Assembly (NCBI GenBank): GCA_947359465.1 | Contig: OX375878.1 | Coordinates: 76,800,416-76,864,415 of the forward strand | From: Metellina segmentata | Lineage: Eukaryota > Arthropoda > Arachnida > Araneae > Tetragnathidae | Direction: 5' to 3' | DNA: 64,000 nucleotides | Part shown: one piece after another, positions 46,783-59,100 of the stretch | Layout of the letters: every line of letters begins with the position of its first letter | Position numbering within the stretch: the stretch's first letter is position 1 | Made by a program: the position numbers and the translations under genes | The notes under the pieces: model-generated | Database searches by the model: none | Seen by the model: only the letters and a program-made list of their open reading frames with translations | What the model was told of the DNA's origin: nothing

Positions 46783-47415
46783 TTAATAAAGTGTGAAGTT
46801 GAGGTCGAACTGACCGAAAACTTTATTGTTATCCACATTCACCTTCTCTTTTCTGTACATTCGTGGACACTCCTCTAATGTAGGGCAACCCATCCTCTTG
46901 ATGAACTCATTGGCAGGAGCATTGGTGTCGATGGTCATCATCGCAAAGCCCGTAGCTTCGGGCAAAGCCACGATCAACCTCCGGAGCAGGACTTCAGCCA
47001 CGGCAGGATCATCCGCATACAGGGGTCCTATCTGGCCAGCGTTGTGGCAGCTGAGCTTGATGGTACCAAACCCGACGCACTTGTCGTCTTTGAAGGCCAG
47101 AAGTGTTCTGCTGTCTTTTTCCTTGCAGTTCAACTCCAGGGCCCGTTCCCGCTTGTAGCCGATGAGCGCCATGTCGTACTCGAAGATGTGTGGCAGGTGA
47201 GACTCTTGGAAAGGTTGTATGTCCACTCCTGCTGGTGGTTCGTCCGAGAGGACTTCGTGGTTGACGCGGGCTTCGTTGTTTTCGTTGACGACGCAAGTCC
47301 ATCCCGTTTCCACGATGGGGAAGCCGCCTCTGTCCCGGTAGAGCTCCACTTTGTCAGGGACGGCGTTCAGAGCTGCGTTCCTTGGCCCGATGTGGTCCAT
47401 ACATGCCTTCCAGAC
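46783..47415 (-). CDS. GNAT-family N-acetyltransferase, terminal exon
   Basis: GNAT enzymes move an acetyl group from acetyl-CoA to an amine; the substrate here is unknown. The exon codes for 210 residues and a stop at 46783-46785. It begins VWKACMDHIGPRNAALNAV, continuing the CoA-binding helix from the preceding exon, then reads VPDKVELYRDRGGF, a typical end of a first GNAT domain. The rest resembles the second domain found after some GNAT domains (Acetyltransf_18 type): FEYDMALIGYKRERALEL, then DDKCVGFGTIKLSCHNAGQI, GPLYADDPAVAEVLLRRL, NEFIKRMGCPTLEECPRMYR and KVFGQFDLNF. Codon use is GC-rich against its AT-rich surroundings and there is no internal stop, so it looks functional. The acceptor is placed at 47416-47417 (TTAAG before GTC TGG) because it joins in frame to the upstream exon as GYK-VWK. 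An open frame runs further, to 47433, but has no ATG there. Confidence 0.93.
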   Translation of the reverse strand, partial: VWKACMDHIGPRNAALNAVPDKVELYRDRGGFPIVETGWTCVVNENNEARVNHEVLSDEPPAGVDIQPFQESHLPHIFEYDMALIGYKRERALELNCKEKDSRTLLAFKDDKCVGFGTIKLSCHNAGQIGPLYADDPAVAEVLLRRLIVALPEATGFAMMTIDTNAPANEFIKRMGCPTLEECPRMYRKEKVNVDNNKVFGQFDLNFTLY

Positions 47416-47568
47416 CTTAATATAAGATTTCAAGATTTGTAGTCACTATATATTAGCACGGTTCTACGAGTACACTAACAATGGTCTCCCTTTCCATATT
47501 AATAGATAAAAAATTAATTCAAGTACTGATTGCATTTGCGGGGAAATTTACTCAGTAATTCACTAGGT

Positions 47569-47888
47569 CAGGGCACGACAAATACCGCCTAAAAGATTTG
47601 GTCTGGCGCCTAGATTTTCTGTTTCTGTAAAAATCGTTCATTTTTTCATGAAAACAAATTTAATTTATTGGCCATAAAAGGCCAAAAATGGAGCAAAATG
47701 TCTAATGTAGATAATAAAATGTTATTGCCTCAGTTACATTATAAATGTATTATTTACTGCGCGTGTCTGTGTAATGAGTTCTGCTATGTACTCAGCGTTC
47801 GAAAAAATATCACTACATGCATTATAAGGGTCCTGGTTCCTAAAAAATTGGGCTGGCTCCTAAATTTTTTTATTTTTGTCATCCCTTG
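47569..47888. mobile_element. hAT-type MITE, 320 bp, in the acetyltransferase intron
   Basis: CACTAGGT lies on both sides (47561-47568 and 47889-47896), a perfect 8-bp target duplication. The inverted ends read CAGGGCACGACAAA and CAAGGGATGACAAA, 11 of 14 identical. 'ggctggctcctaaat' and, inverted, 'ggcgcctagatttt' extend the symmetry. No coding capacity. Confidence 0.88.
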
Positions 47889-50587
47889 CACTAGGTATAT
47901 AACTAATGATCCACTCACATCTAAATGGCATCTTAAAACACCAAGTGATACTAATTCACTCTCCGAGTGATTTACACGAGATATCTCATGTATGACTTAC
48001 TTAATTTTGCTAAGGACGAAATATCTCGTCGAGACAAACTTGCCCTCTTGTTCTAAAGAGAATGAAGATCTGAGCTTGAAAAACAGTTTGTTCCTTGCCT
48101 AGAACGCTTGAAGTGCGTTACAAGAAACAAGAAAGCACGCAGAAATAAATAGTAAAAACCTTAAATTATCTTCTCTTCAACAAAGTTAATATGTGGAACC
48201 ATATAGAACGTGTTTTCCTCATTTTGTACCTACCATTTGTACATATCATTCTTACATTCACTCTAATTAATAAAAAAATAAAAAAACTCACAATTAAGTT
48301 TCTTTTAATCTACCTTTTCATACAATTTCATCTTTCTCATTCAATAGATTTATTAAAATATTGCCACGTTTCTTTTGAAAGTAAGCATTAATCATTACTT
48401 AAGAGCTGTATAGTTCCAACAAATCATATCTATGATAGAGATCCACAAACTGGCATTTGTTTTTGTTACTACACTCTAAATCGAAGTTCTCCACGTATCA
48501 ACACTCCAACGTATGCAATATGTGATACTTAAAAGATTGTCCTCATCAAGATTGTCAATATTTATTTAAAGAAATATAGTAGAATATTTTTCAATATGCT
48601 GACCCTGTGGTAGGACGACTATATTTTTTGAAATTTAAAATTCGAAGGGGGGAGGTACACGTAAGTACGAGGACAGGCAAAGGGAAAGCTAGACTTTTAA
48701 GGAATAGGGGTAAACTAGGTTAATGCCACCCTCTGACTATCACAAAATTATATTTGCACAGTTAAAATACAGTACAATTATTAAAATAATTATAATAAAG
48801 CATGACAATTGGAGCCGCATTAGTTCATTCATTAGTTCTCCTAATATCCATTTTTAATTGCAGTTTATTATTGGCTACGTGTAAAAGCTAAGAAAGAGTA
48901 GGGTTCTGTTAATATCTCCTGTTAATAGATCTCTAGAACAAAAGAAAGAAACGGTAACATTTCTTGTTTTGTGCTCACGAGATACTTTTGGGACGAGAAT
49001 TGATTTTTTTTTGTTCTCTCTTTTAGGAATAATACGATTGGTGGTGGTGGGGTAAATGAAAGAAACGTTGCCTCTTTTCCCCTTGAATTCAAGCACATTC
49101 AAAAGTCAAAGACGAGCACAGGATTAAATTACATATTCTCCCTGGACAATCTCAAGAAAGCAAGGAGATGACCAGAATGCATATATTACATTCAACTCTG
49201 GAAACTATTTGAACCTTGATCAAATGAAATTCATTTCAAATGTCCAATTACCAGTCAGCTGATCTGTATCACGTTCGAATTTGAAGACGTCTCAGAGATG
49301 TTTTCTCTGGTATCAGCCATGATGGGTATAATTGTTCAAGAGTTTGTTCTAAAGTTTCTTTTCCACAAAAATACGGAAGAAATAATTAATTCTGTTTTGT
49401 TTTAAGCGTTATATTACTTATGGATTGCAGAAATACTTCCCTTCACACATATAACATTGGAAAATAGTTCTATTACAAGGTCCAAATTACTTGTGCTTAT
49501 AGTTAAAAAACTCTTTTTCACAGATTGGTTGAAGTTTTTTGTGGCTCATTGCCAGATCTGCAATGCTGCGCCCAGTATTTTTTTTCTATTCTCCAAATAA
49601 CTAGGTATGCACAGGAGGGCTTGGGAACGTCGCAAGATAATCAAATTTAGAGGTTTCTGAAACAGAATGTTCTGATGTTGTGAATTGATAATTCTATGAC
49701 GAACTAGATTGAAAATCCGAACTCTGAACAACAGTAGAAAGTATTGATACAAAAGTTTCGTAATTCCTTGCGATTTATTAAGAAACTGTTCACTACTAGT
49801 CAAATAAGCGTGTCACTTTTAATTTATCTGAAAAAACATTTGTAAAGAGAATGCCCAAAGTGATTTTTGCTCAAAAATGCCCAAATTTGTTTTGCGCAAG
49901 AATAATTTACTAGTTTTTGTGAAGAAAGAAACTTACCTGTACCTGAATATTTTATTAAAAAATTATGCAAATTACAAGGTAGAAAACTAACATATTCCTA
50001 ATACCAACTAGCAATCAAATGCGAAATCTTGAGCAGACTTTAGGATTTTGGCTGTACATAAATGTGATAAAAACATGAGCATTGTCAATAAACCTGAATA
50101 TATGTGAAGATGTAAAGTTAGTTTGCTAATTCTTACATAATATGCACTTATATGTCGAACAAATACTATAACTGTGCTTGAAATATGTGTCATTAATAAA
50201 CAAATATATATGACATTTTAATTATTCAACCGGCATGTTTAATTCCTGTATTACTTAAAATGTAGCTTTAGAAAATATAAATAGTGTGTGTTTTAATTGG
50301 CTTACCATTCTACGATATTTTTTTTTTGCTACGCGAGAAATAATTAGATCGGAACTTAAATTTATTACTTACAGAGAATACTAACGTTTTAAGGCTATTG
50401 ACTGTGATGATCCGAGACAAAAGAATGAAATAAAATGAAAACTAAGAGCTAAAGATGAATTTGTTTTAAGAATCTTACCATAGAATAGGATTAGTTTCCT
50501 TCAAAATGGACAGGCTTAGATACTTAATACAGAGGCTCTTGGAAACAAGACTAATTTACAGAAGTTTTTATTTTTCTCTACATAAGT

Positions 50588-50670
50588 TGGGCTCAGTGAG
50601 TATGCGCACTGGGAGTTGGCAACCTGCGAATTGCTCCTGTCCGCGAGGGGTTGAATCCTATAATTCACCC
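50588..50670 (+). repeat. tRNA-like relic in the intron
   Basis: 'gggctcagtgagtatgcgc' resembles an A-box region and 'aggggttgaatcct' a B-box. Pairing of the acceptor stem is poor, so a functional tRNA is unlikely; an old SINE head is more likely. Confidence 0.35.
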
Positions 50671-50835
50671 TGGGCATATTTCTCTCTTCTGTGGCATTAA
50701 AACTTTCCAAGTAGATACATTGTGATAAATAGTACGTTTCGAAGCTCGTGCAACTCATTTTATAAACTATTGTTATAGATATATTGTTTGTATATTCTTA
50801 TATACAAACTATTGCAATACATTGAAAGTACTCAC

Positions 50836-50942
50836 CTTATACCCAATACCTAATCCTCGGTACTTTTCCCTTACTGCATAAATTCCTACAAAGGCTAAAT
50901 CATCATGTTGAAGGATTGCACAGCATACTCCAATTACCTCCC
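50836..50942 (-). CDS. GNAT-family N-acetyltransferase, internal exon
   Basis: This 107-base exon starts after a good acceptor (TATTATCTCTCTAG, 50943 upwards) with two bases of a split codon. It then reads EVIGVCCAILQHDDLAFVGI followed by YAVREKYRGLGIGYK and ends at a consensus donor (AAG before GTGAGT). VREKYRGLGIG is GNAT motif A: the (Q/R)-x-x-G-x-(G/A) loop that binds the pyrophosphate of acetyl-CoA, preceded by the beta-strand VGIYAV. The reading phase fits the terminal exon without adjustment, which strongly supports the pair. The exon with the N-terminal beta-strands and start codon must lie to the right of 50942, or outside the window; I did not find it. Confidence 0.93.
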
Positions 50943-52694
50943 CTAGAGAGATAATATAAAGTACCACATTAAATATAGGACGTAATTAGTAAATAATAAA
51001 GACATTTATGTATCACATTTAAAAGTTCAAACAATAAAATGCTTAAGAAAGATGCAGAAACTGCTTCCTTTTCCTAATTGCGATCACTACAAAGTCGATG
51101 CTCCTTAGAGTAAACCCATTTTTAACGAAACCACATAGCGAATCACTCATGAATATAAAGTGTTTTCTTTTTTTAACCTTCTGAGGGACTCGCACGCATA
51201 TACCCTTTCTACAGCCTGCAGTCTTTGTTTCATGACTTCTAACTTATTCTTAAGTTTGCTTATGTTTTAAATTAAATAAATTTCAACACATTTCTGTCAA
51301 AAACTAAAGTTTCTCATTTTATAGAACAAGTGTTTAAGAATTGTATAATTGGTTTTGCGAAACATGACTTATTTCCTTAAATTTTATATTTTTGTATGTA
51401 TTTTATTCATTGTTACATTTATTTTGGTACTGGGTTGCTTGAAATTATAAATTTCCTTTGTAAACTAAGCACGTTCTTAAAGAACCTGTATGTAATAAGT
51501 ATTACACATTGTGCTTAGTCTTTTTCAGTATTTTCTTCTTCTTTTTTACAAGCATATGTGTATTATTTGAGACAATACAAATAAATAAATAAACACTTCG
51601 CTAGAATATTATTAACTTTCAAAACCCTTTTAGAATGAAATTTTTAGTTCATTCTTTTTGTTTATTAGTGTCACGGCCTTTCCCCAATTATTCAAACTAT
51701 CTCTCTACAGTTATTATGAATCACTGCGATTTTCCCGATGCTTCAAAATTCAATTTTGATTTATAAATGCAATCACATTTAAAGACTGAAAGTTACCACG
51801 AACAAACGGATGCGTGGCATAACTATTAACGAACAACTATTTTAAGACATCTTTAGCCTAGAGAAGAAACTCATTAACGAACAGGGAACTGTTTGCTGTA
51901 CAGTTGTTTAAGAACTAACTAATTGCTTTTTAAGTCTTAAAGTACAAATTATAAGCACATTTTGACATGGTTATATATTTGTTATTATCAAATTGAGATA
52001 TGATTATGCACTTATCATCATCATGATAATGAACATTTAATGTCTTCTGAAAAACGTCAGTTAAATTATTTCTGCTCTAAGCCAACGATAAACTTTAAAT
52101 TAAAATATGAGTTCAGCCACACATCAATCGATTCCCTCGGCAAAGATTTAAAACCGGCATAAACCCACCCACACATCAATACAAAGAGCGTTCCCCGATG
52201 CATAGCAACAGAGATGAAGCTCTCTCCCACCTCCAAAGCGGAATTTGTATTGACATACGAGTAAATAAAATCTTTGGGAATTCTGCGCGCATAGTTCGAA
52301 TTCTCACAAAAAGTTACTCTATCGATTTGTCTTCACGGAAACCTACCTCCCTGACTGAACCCTCCTCCCCCCTCACTGCCCCTTCTCCTGTTTTCCCGGG
52401 GCTTGTTCGATGGAACGGGAATATTTTGTTAAACCGGTGTGCTGGCCTTCCTTGGAATGTTTGAGAATAAACTAACATTTGGCTTTTCCTGATGACTACG
52501 TGGTCTGTTTGTAGATACGCAGCAAGAGAGTCGTATGTTTTAATTATAATCAGGTTATCCCTTTTTTTTTAAAATATTATTGGCTGCATTATTTGCATTG
52601 TGTGTTACTTACAGAACATTCCAATATTGCTCGGGGTGAAATAAATTTTTTTTTAATTGAAAATGATCACTACTTATTTTCTTCTCTCTTTCAT
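50943..52694. other. Upstream intron or flank of the acetyltransferase gene
   Basis: No further coding exon could be identified. A GC-richer stretch at 52140-52465 with pyrimidine-rich tracts ('cctcctcccccctcactgcc') stands out. It may be a decayed element or a regulatory stretch; I cannot decide. Confidence 0.4.
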
Positions 52695-52957
52695 CGAAAG
52701 ATTGCGAGTTCGAATCCAACCAAAGAAAGTCGTGTACAAACGGAGCTGGTGCACGTTTAATCTAACGTGGCCTCAAATATTATCGCGTTGGCGTGGTGTG
52801 TATGTATTGAGAGTGGGTACCACTTCAGGTGTTGTCATCTGATCGTGGTTTAAATTTATGTGGTATTGTCCTCGGATCTTTTTCTTTGGGATTGATCCCG
52901 GACCATCACTGTGTTCACCGAACGCTGTGTTGCTCCCGTGCGGCGTTAAATAAAATA
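52695..52957 (+). repeat. tRNA-derived SINE, sense, with 3' tail
   Basis: It reads from the B-box 'gattgcgagttcgaatcc' through 'caaccaaag', 'gtttaatctaacgtggcctc', 'ttgtcatctgatcgtgg', 'gggattgatcccggacc' to 'tgttgctcccg' and the 3' end 'gcgttaaataaaa'. This copy shows the natural 3' end of the family. Its tRNA-like head is incomplete. Confidence 0.85.
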
Positions 52958-54168
52958 CATTCCTTCCGTTGCAGAATCACTACATCTGTCTTCATGTAGC
53001 TTGACAGAAAATGCCTCTCATAGAAATACATTCAATGTATCTTCTGTACATCCAAGAAATATTCAAGCATTTTTAAAACTTAATATTTGTTTACAATATC
53101 CAGGTGCTGGCACTACTTTGTGCTAAACTTTTGTGTTTTTCGCTTCAGATACAGGTAATAACTATCCTTTCACGATAAAAAGGTAGCATACAACAGATAG
53201 ATTTCACTGTTACAATGATACAACTTACTTTGTTCAAAATTTAGATAACGATAATACATTATTTGTAGTAGCCTAAAAATTAACTTCATTCGTACATAGA
53301 AGCAACTAAGAAATTTTAGCTCCTATGCTATCCGAAGGTCTGCTAGTTTTAACTGTTTTGCTAAAGATTTTGTGTCTGAGAGTAAACGTGAACAAAATGA
53401 AATTTGCATCGAAGTGAAATCATAGTTTTGTCAACCTTTAAACAATATTTAAGCGAGTTTGCTTCCTTCTAACTTTATCTGCGTGTTAAAATAACCTATT
53501 CATTCTCAAAAAATAACAACAGTTTCATTTTGTTTTTATGCAAGGTCATGAAGTTAACTTTTCTCGACAACTTTATATCAAAAATTGTATATTATAGATT
53601 AATCGTATCAAAGTAGTAACAATTTTGGTTAAAATTAAGCTGTGGTAATATTTTTACAACTTTGAAACTGCAGATTTTAAATTTAGAACCAGCATACTAT
53701 TGTCTTGCTGCCTGGTTTTTTAAATTTAAATTCTACTTTTAATGATTAAGAGAATTGAAAACATTAACTTGAACGTTTTTTTTTTTTCCAAATCAGTTTC
53801 CCTAATTATACTTATTTAATGCAAAGTTGATAATTTAAAAACAATGAATCTGAAAACAAATTCGGGAATTCCCGCAGCCACGAGCAAGAAAAAAAAAATT
53901 GGTAAGGAGGTATCCGCGGACGCAGATTGAAATGTCTTTGGGACTGTCATCAAGGGTCATTGAAAAGAGAAAATTTCAGGGTAACATATGACTCGAAGGA
54001 TTAATATGATATAACTAGTGAAAATCCCTTAGTTTGTCAGGTCTGGGGCACTGATGGTGTAAAAATGTATACAACTATGATTCTCGGGGCAAAATGAATA
54101 GTTTAATGCACACCGCATCTTAAGAGGTTCGGTAGGTTACGTTATGTTTGCTAATTAATAAAAATCGC
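52958..54168. other. AT-rich DNA, no gene seen
   Basis: Nothing recognisable on either strand. Confidence 0.5.
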
Positions 54169-54460
54169 TCTGGAGCAACACAACGGGCTATTGGTGGCGG
54201 TCCGGGAACAATCCCGATTGGAAAGATCCAAAGACAAAGCCTCTGAATTCTGAACTGCGGTCAGATGATGAGAACAACAACTGAGTTGACACCCCTCTCT
54301 CCAAACTTCCACGCCACTCCATCGTGAGGACATTTGAGGCCACCACAGATTTTACGTGCACCAGCCTCCGTGAACAGGAAGCTCTTTGGTTGGACCGAGT
54401 TTCGAACTCGCAACCCAACTGTTGGTAATCCGTTGCTCTTCTGGGCTCCGCGACCTCTAA
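54169..54460 (-). repeat. tRNA-derived SINE, antisense, about full length (290 bp)
   Basis: The best reference copy in the window. From left: 'ctggagcaacacaacgggct', 'cggtccgggaacaatcccg', 'ctgcggtcagatgatgaga', 'aaacttccacgccactcc', 'aggacatttgaggccacca', 'tctttggttggaccgag', the B-box complement 'gtttcgaactcgcaac', then a tRNA-like head up to 'ggctccgcgacctc'. Two open frames across it are non-functional. Confidence 0.9.
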
Positions 54461-54464
54461 TGAT

Positions 54465-55731
54465 CTTTAGGGAGTAGAAAATGGTTACTTTTAATATTTT
54501 TTATGCCGAGAGGGATAGATTTGGCAAATATGCGCTAAAAAGGTTTTACCGCCAAGTAAATATACCCAAGGAAAGTTTGCTTTAATGACAGGGATGGGAG
54601 AATTACTCCCTGAGTTTACACAAAAATCGAACCTGCTTAGTATACAACTCACGGGATGCTAGTTTAGAACATACAGTTGGTTGCCTACAGCTGCTACACA
54701 CAGTTATCAATCTACCTGAGTGGGCAAATTCACTGAGCCATAAAGAGCAAAAGAACTGAAAGAACCGTAGAAAATTTATCTTTGATAAGCAAAACGTAAA
54801 AATTTATTCATTTATACTCTCTTTTGTACTACACTTATGAAATTGCATCTGAACAATGCCCAGTTTTCGGATAATATTCTTGCCAAAAGATTCCCAAACA
54901 GATTTGTTCTCCTTTTGGCAACCTGCTAAAATTTCAGAAAACCCTTAATTTCCATTGAATCGAACAAAGAATACCTATTCGTTTCGATTGAAGTGTTCCA
55001 AGTGAAGCTTAATCGTACATAAATTTCTATCAGGCTTTATAAAACTTCCCGCCTTGAGTGATTTTTACTTCCGAAAAGAAAATCGTAAAGAAAAAGAAGT
55101 ATATGAAAGTGAAAGCTGTGAGCTAACGGCATACCCACCATACATACCAATATGAGATTGAGGATATAAAGAGAGTGAAAGGATTCTTAAAATGCCGTAA
55201 ATCAAAGTACGATTCTTATTTGACTTTTAAGCTCTTTCCATATTCAAGGTTAGTAGAGAGGAAAGCCATACACGTACTATTTCAAAACTACACGGTGCAA
55301 GGTGCTCAGATTTGACAATATGTATTGAATAAATAATTTATTATTAACAGGATTTCCTCAAACATTCTCACCAAATTTATATTCATTTCCATTGTGTATG
55401 CTATGAATGCTCAAACACACGAAAACATTGAAAACAACAATTTATGAGCAGGAAAAGGCGAGAAAGGAACGAAAACAAATTCTTCTTTTCTTAAACATTG
55501 ATTTCTCAAATGAAAACTTATCATTTATAAATGTTTTTTTATTTTTCAGTAGCAGTTTTCAGTTCTTCCAATTAAAGGAACATATTATAATGTAGAAGAT
55601 ATAAATTTTTAACCTTTTCAAATTTTTACAGTAAAATGAATAGAGTAATTGTGCCAGGAAAAAATCCTTATTTTTGAAACATATCTTCAGAATAATTAAC
55701 TGGGAGAGAACCACTTTTTTTAACAGTCATT
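54465..55731. other. No gene recognised
   Basis: AT-rich DNA without transposon ends that I could see. Confidence 0.5.
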
Positions 55732-55734
55732 TTA

Positions 55735-56188
55735 GGCCCGGTGCACACATCCGGTTTTTCAACGTGCTGCGCCGCTGCCGCAATGCAAGTGCGGTCTGAG
55801 ATACATTAGATCCAATGGAGTAGTGCGCACATGCCTCCGGCGCAGCTGCGGAGACGCACGTCCAACTTGCGTATAGTTTGTACCGCAGCTCAACACGGCG
55901 CCGCAGCTCGCCGCACACGCGTCTCCGTTCTGAAGTACCTTGTTTTCATAAATAAATGGAATATAAATAATAATTAATAAATGGTTGTATCCAGTAACGT
56001 CTATTTTGTTTCAAAACATACTTTTTTGTACACCAAGAAAGCGAAATAAACACGTTTTCTTCTATACAATATCTATCGCAAATGGCGCGAAATGACTACT
56101 TGCGTCATTTCACGGTTATGTGTGCATAGTTGGGCTTTGGTGCCGCAGCGGCGCCGCACGTTGAAAAACCGGATGTGTGCACCGGACC
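55735..56188. mobile_element. Harbinger-like MITE, 454 bp, both ends present
   Basis: The inverted ends read GGCCCGGTGCACACATCCGG and, from the right, GGTCCGGTGCACACATCCGG, both continuing with TTTTTCAACGTGC and a GCGCCGC-rich block. The left flank is TTA (55732-55734) and the right flank TAA (56189-56191), close to the 3-bp TWA duplication of PIF/Harbinger. A second, truncated copy lies at 16466-16785. No coding capacity. Confidence 0.82.
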
Positions 56189-56194
56189 TAATGG

Positions 56195-59100
56195 TGACTT
56201 AAAAGTAACGAATAACATTCTAAATTCAATTTAAAAGAATTCAATACAAAGTATTAAGCTTATCAATTTCTGGCTAAAATAATTTCATTACATTACAATT
56301 AAATGAATCCATAATTAATAGATGATAATATTCTTATGTCCCTATAATTTACTTAAAAACTGAAACAAAATAAAATCGCTGCCGGCCAGAATCGAATTAA
56401 TAACGGTCAACCGAGAAGGCAAGCTGCAAAGCTGTGAACAATAGTATTAAAAAATGACAGGGGGACGAAAAGCGAGATAAATAAATAGGTTGAAGAAGTT
56501 TTTTCATAAGACGAGCACAATAGCGAGGTGTTTGCTCAAGTACCGCTTTTATGTTAGATCCTCCCTCCTTAACACGCTTAAGTGTGTGGAAGGAAGCTCC
56601 CACACGGCCCTTTAATGGTTTCCTCATTAAAAAGTCGTTTTGCCCTTAACCGTAGCCCTCTTTGTTCCCAGCAGTGCGTCAACAGATTAAGAAAAGGGGG
56701 TAATCTACCCTTCTCATTTTTTCAGATGTAGAAGAGCGCCATTACTGGGAATCGCCAGTTGCGACGGAAGAAGGCGAATGCATTTTGATTTCGTTTCCAT
56801 TGTGTTTTTGAAACGCGATCATCGTAACGGAAATGCATGATTATTGAGCAGTAAATAATTATGATTCACTTCAGAATAATACGAGTCGAACACTTCACTG
56901 TGTTTATTATTTCTGTGCTCAGATGGCAAATGTTACATGTCACTTTTTTTTTTTTTTTTTTTCGTGACAGCAATTTAAAGATACAAGATTCAACACGTGG
57001 TTCTGTGGTTTTTGATTTATTTCTATTTTTCCACCTTTGTTTACTCATAAACTGACAGAAAAAGACTTACGACATTTTGCCACCTTCTAAACATTAACAA
57101 ACCAGACTCCAAGGATAGGACTTAATCAATTATTTGTGAAAAGTGACTTAATAACATTTTGCCATCTAAGCACAGATTTGTTGGCATTTAAGTAAATGAT
57201 TTGTAAGAAACTTTAAAAGTTACTATGATCGGAGTGGCAACATTGCCAATGAGTTCAAATGCGGTTTGGCAGCATAAAAAGGTTCATTTTTTAAAGTTCG
57301 AATATATTTAAAAGTTTTCACGGTACAAATTTTTTAAAGAATAAATAAGGTCGTATTATATACAGGAAGTTAGTTATTGTACTAACCTTATGAAAACCTT
57401 AATGTACCTGAGAAACTTTAGTACAATAAATAGCACTAGATAACATGAGAGGCCTTTTCTGTCAAGCTAAATGTAGGTAAGTTTTTCTGCAGCTTAAAAC
57501 GTTTCATTTCACTATTCCGTGCGTAGCATCATTTGATTTGTTTTTCAAATTCGATTTCTATTCGTCATGAATCAAAATTCCAAATTGGTATACGATAGAT
57601 TAAACGCTAAAACGGTGATAAACCCCGATATATAATCGTGCGAGTGCATTGGGGTAGCGAGATTAAAATATTTGCATTCAGTTTTGCTTGATTAAACTGA
57701 AAACCCATCTCGAATTGTATTTACAATTTTGTTTGAATTGTTAATCATTCTCTGGGAAGCGATAGTTACAAATAATTAAATACTGTTGAGAGAAACAAAG
57801 GATGATAAATAAAATACGCATTGACGGAAAATGTTTATAAACTAAATTAGAATTTCAAGTAAACGTGAAGAGTATAATGTGTTTTTTTTTTCGAAAGGCA
57901 TTTTAATTACAGCACAACAATGGCGTATTCAACTTTCAGTAGCCAATTTATTCTTGATGCTAGTAGAGACAGTGGCACGCTTTTATGCAGAAGTTTTTTA
58001 ATTAGGAACTTTTAAAGGTAATGCCGAGAAAGATTAATTAATATAAGTGCTTTCGTATCAGGTAAAATACGTGATTAATTTTAATAATGGAAAATTATTT
58101 AGAAATGTCACATTCAAGACTTTTAATTTATTTTTATAGTACCTTGAATTCCTACTTCTTTCAAAAATGCTTTGTTTTCATGTTTTAAATTATTTTACCG
58201 TTTACAATATTATATCTAACATTCATATCTATTTGTAATCTATTCACGGAAGGAAAAAATTTTACTGAACATTTTATTGGTGATTCTTTACTACCTTATA
58301 ATTAATTCAATCTTTGTTTTCAGAATTAAAAAAAAAAAATTCTCCAATATTCTAACTCTAAAGATTCCATAGATGGCGAGGATGTTTGACATTCAAAGAA
58401 CAAAAGATAATTAATCCCTCTTATAATCATAGTTATTGATTAGATCCATTCATCAAAAACATTTCTAATTCGGATTATTTTCAAGAGCTTTCAAACAAGA
58501 AAAAAAAGTAGTCCAATAGAAAAATAGTCAGTACATATAATACAAATTCTAACTGAAATTCAGTCGTAAATGAAAACAAATTCACTAGTCAAATCAATTA
58601 CCTTAAATTTAAAAAAAATACCACGCATTTTATACTAGGGTTTGGAAAAAATAACTTTAAAAATTTAAATTATGAAACCTTTTCAATTTTTAATAAGGTT
58701 TTTAGGAAGTTTAAAATTTGTGTGGGAAAGCACTTTAATTTAAAATTTTAATTTTTAAATTCTTTAATTTAATAAGGTTTTGAAGGAGAGTTGAAAATTT
58801 GAAACTAAGTGAAATAGGTTCAAGCGAGAGAACTCTCACCATACACACATAGTAGAAGGATCCAGGAAACAACATATGTGTACGATCAGTATGAGAGGTG
58901 TCTTCTATCAAGCTTTTTTTTTAATGTAGGTAATAGTAGTAGAAATGAAGAGAAGGTAGACTATAAAAAATGTCACTTCCTCAAAATAAGTTTTCAAATG
59001 ATGATTAAAAGAGTTGAACAAAGCAATCAGTAACGGTAAGATTGTATTGATTCATAACATTTTTATTTTCCAGGTTTTAAACTATCGGTAAAATGAAATA

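Larger units (their letters stand above)
47416..50835 (-). other. Intron of the acetyltransferase gene
   Basis: The 3.4 kb intron has a consensus GTGAGT donor (50830-50835) and a rather weak acceptor ending TTAAG, with little pyrimidine tract. It contains the hAT-type MITE at 47569-47888 and a tRNA-like relic near 50588-50670, and otherwise AT-rich DNA without coding signal. Confidence 0.8.

Noticed and set aside
46826..47442. Open frames of 97-132 codons opposite or overlapping the acetyltransferase exon
   Set aside because: They are other-frame shadows of a GC-rich real exon; the GNAT frame has the family motifs and the matching splice site.
52140..52465. Start exon or promoter of the acetyltransferase gene
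   Set aside because: The stretch is GC-richer and lies upstream on the right strand side, but no frame there resembles a GNAT N-terminus and no donor of the required phase was convincing.
56397..56627. Minus-strand open frame of 76 codons as a first exon
   Set aside because: There is no family motif, no signal peptide and no supported donor; the composition could be chance.
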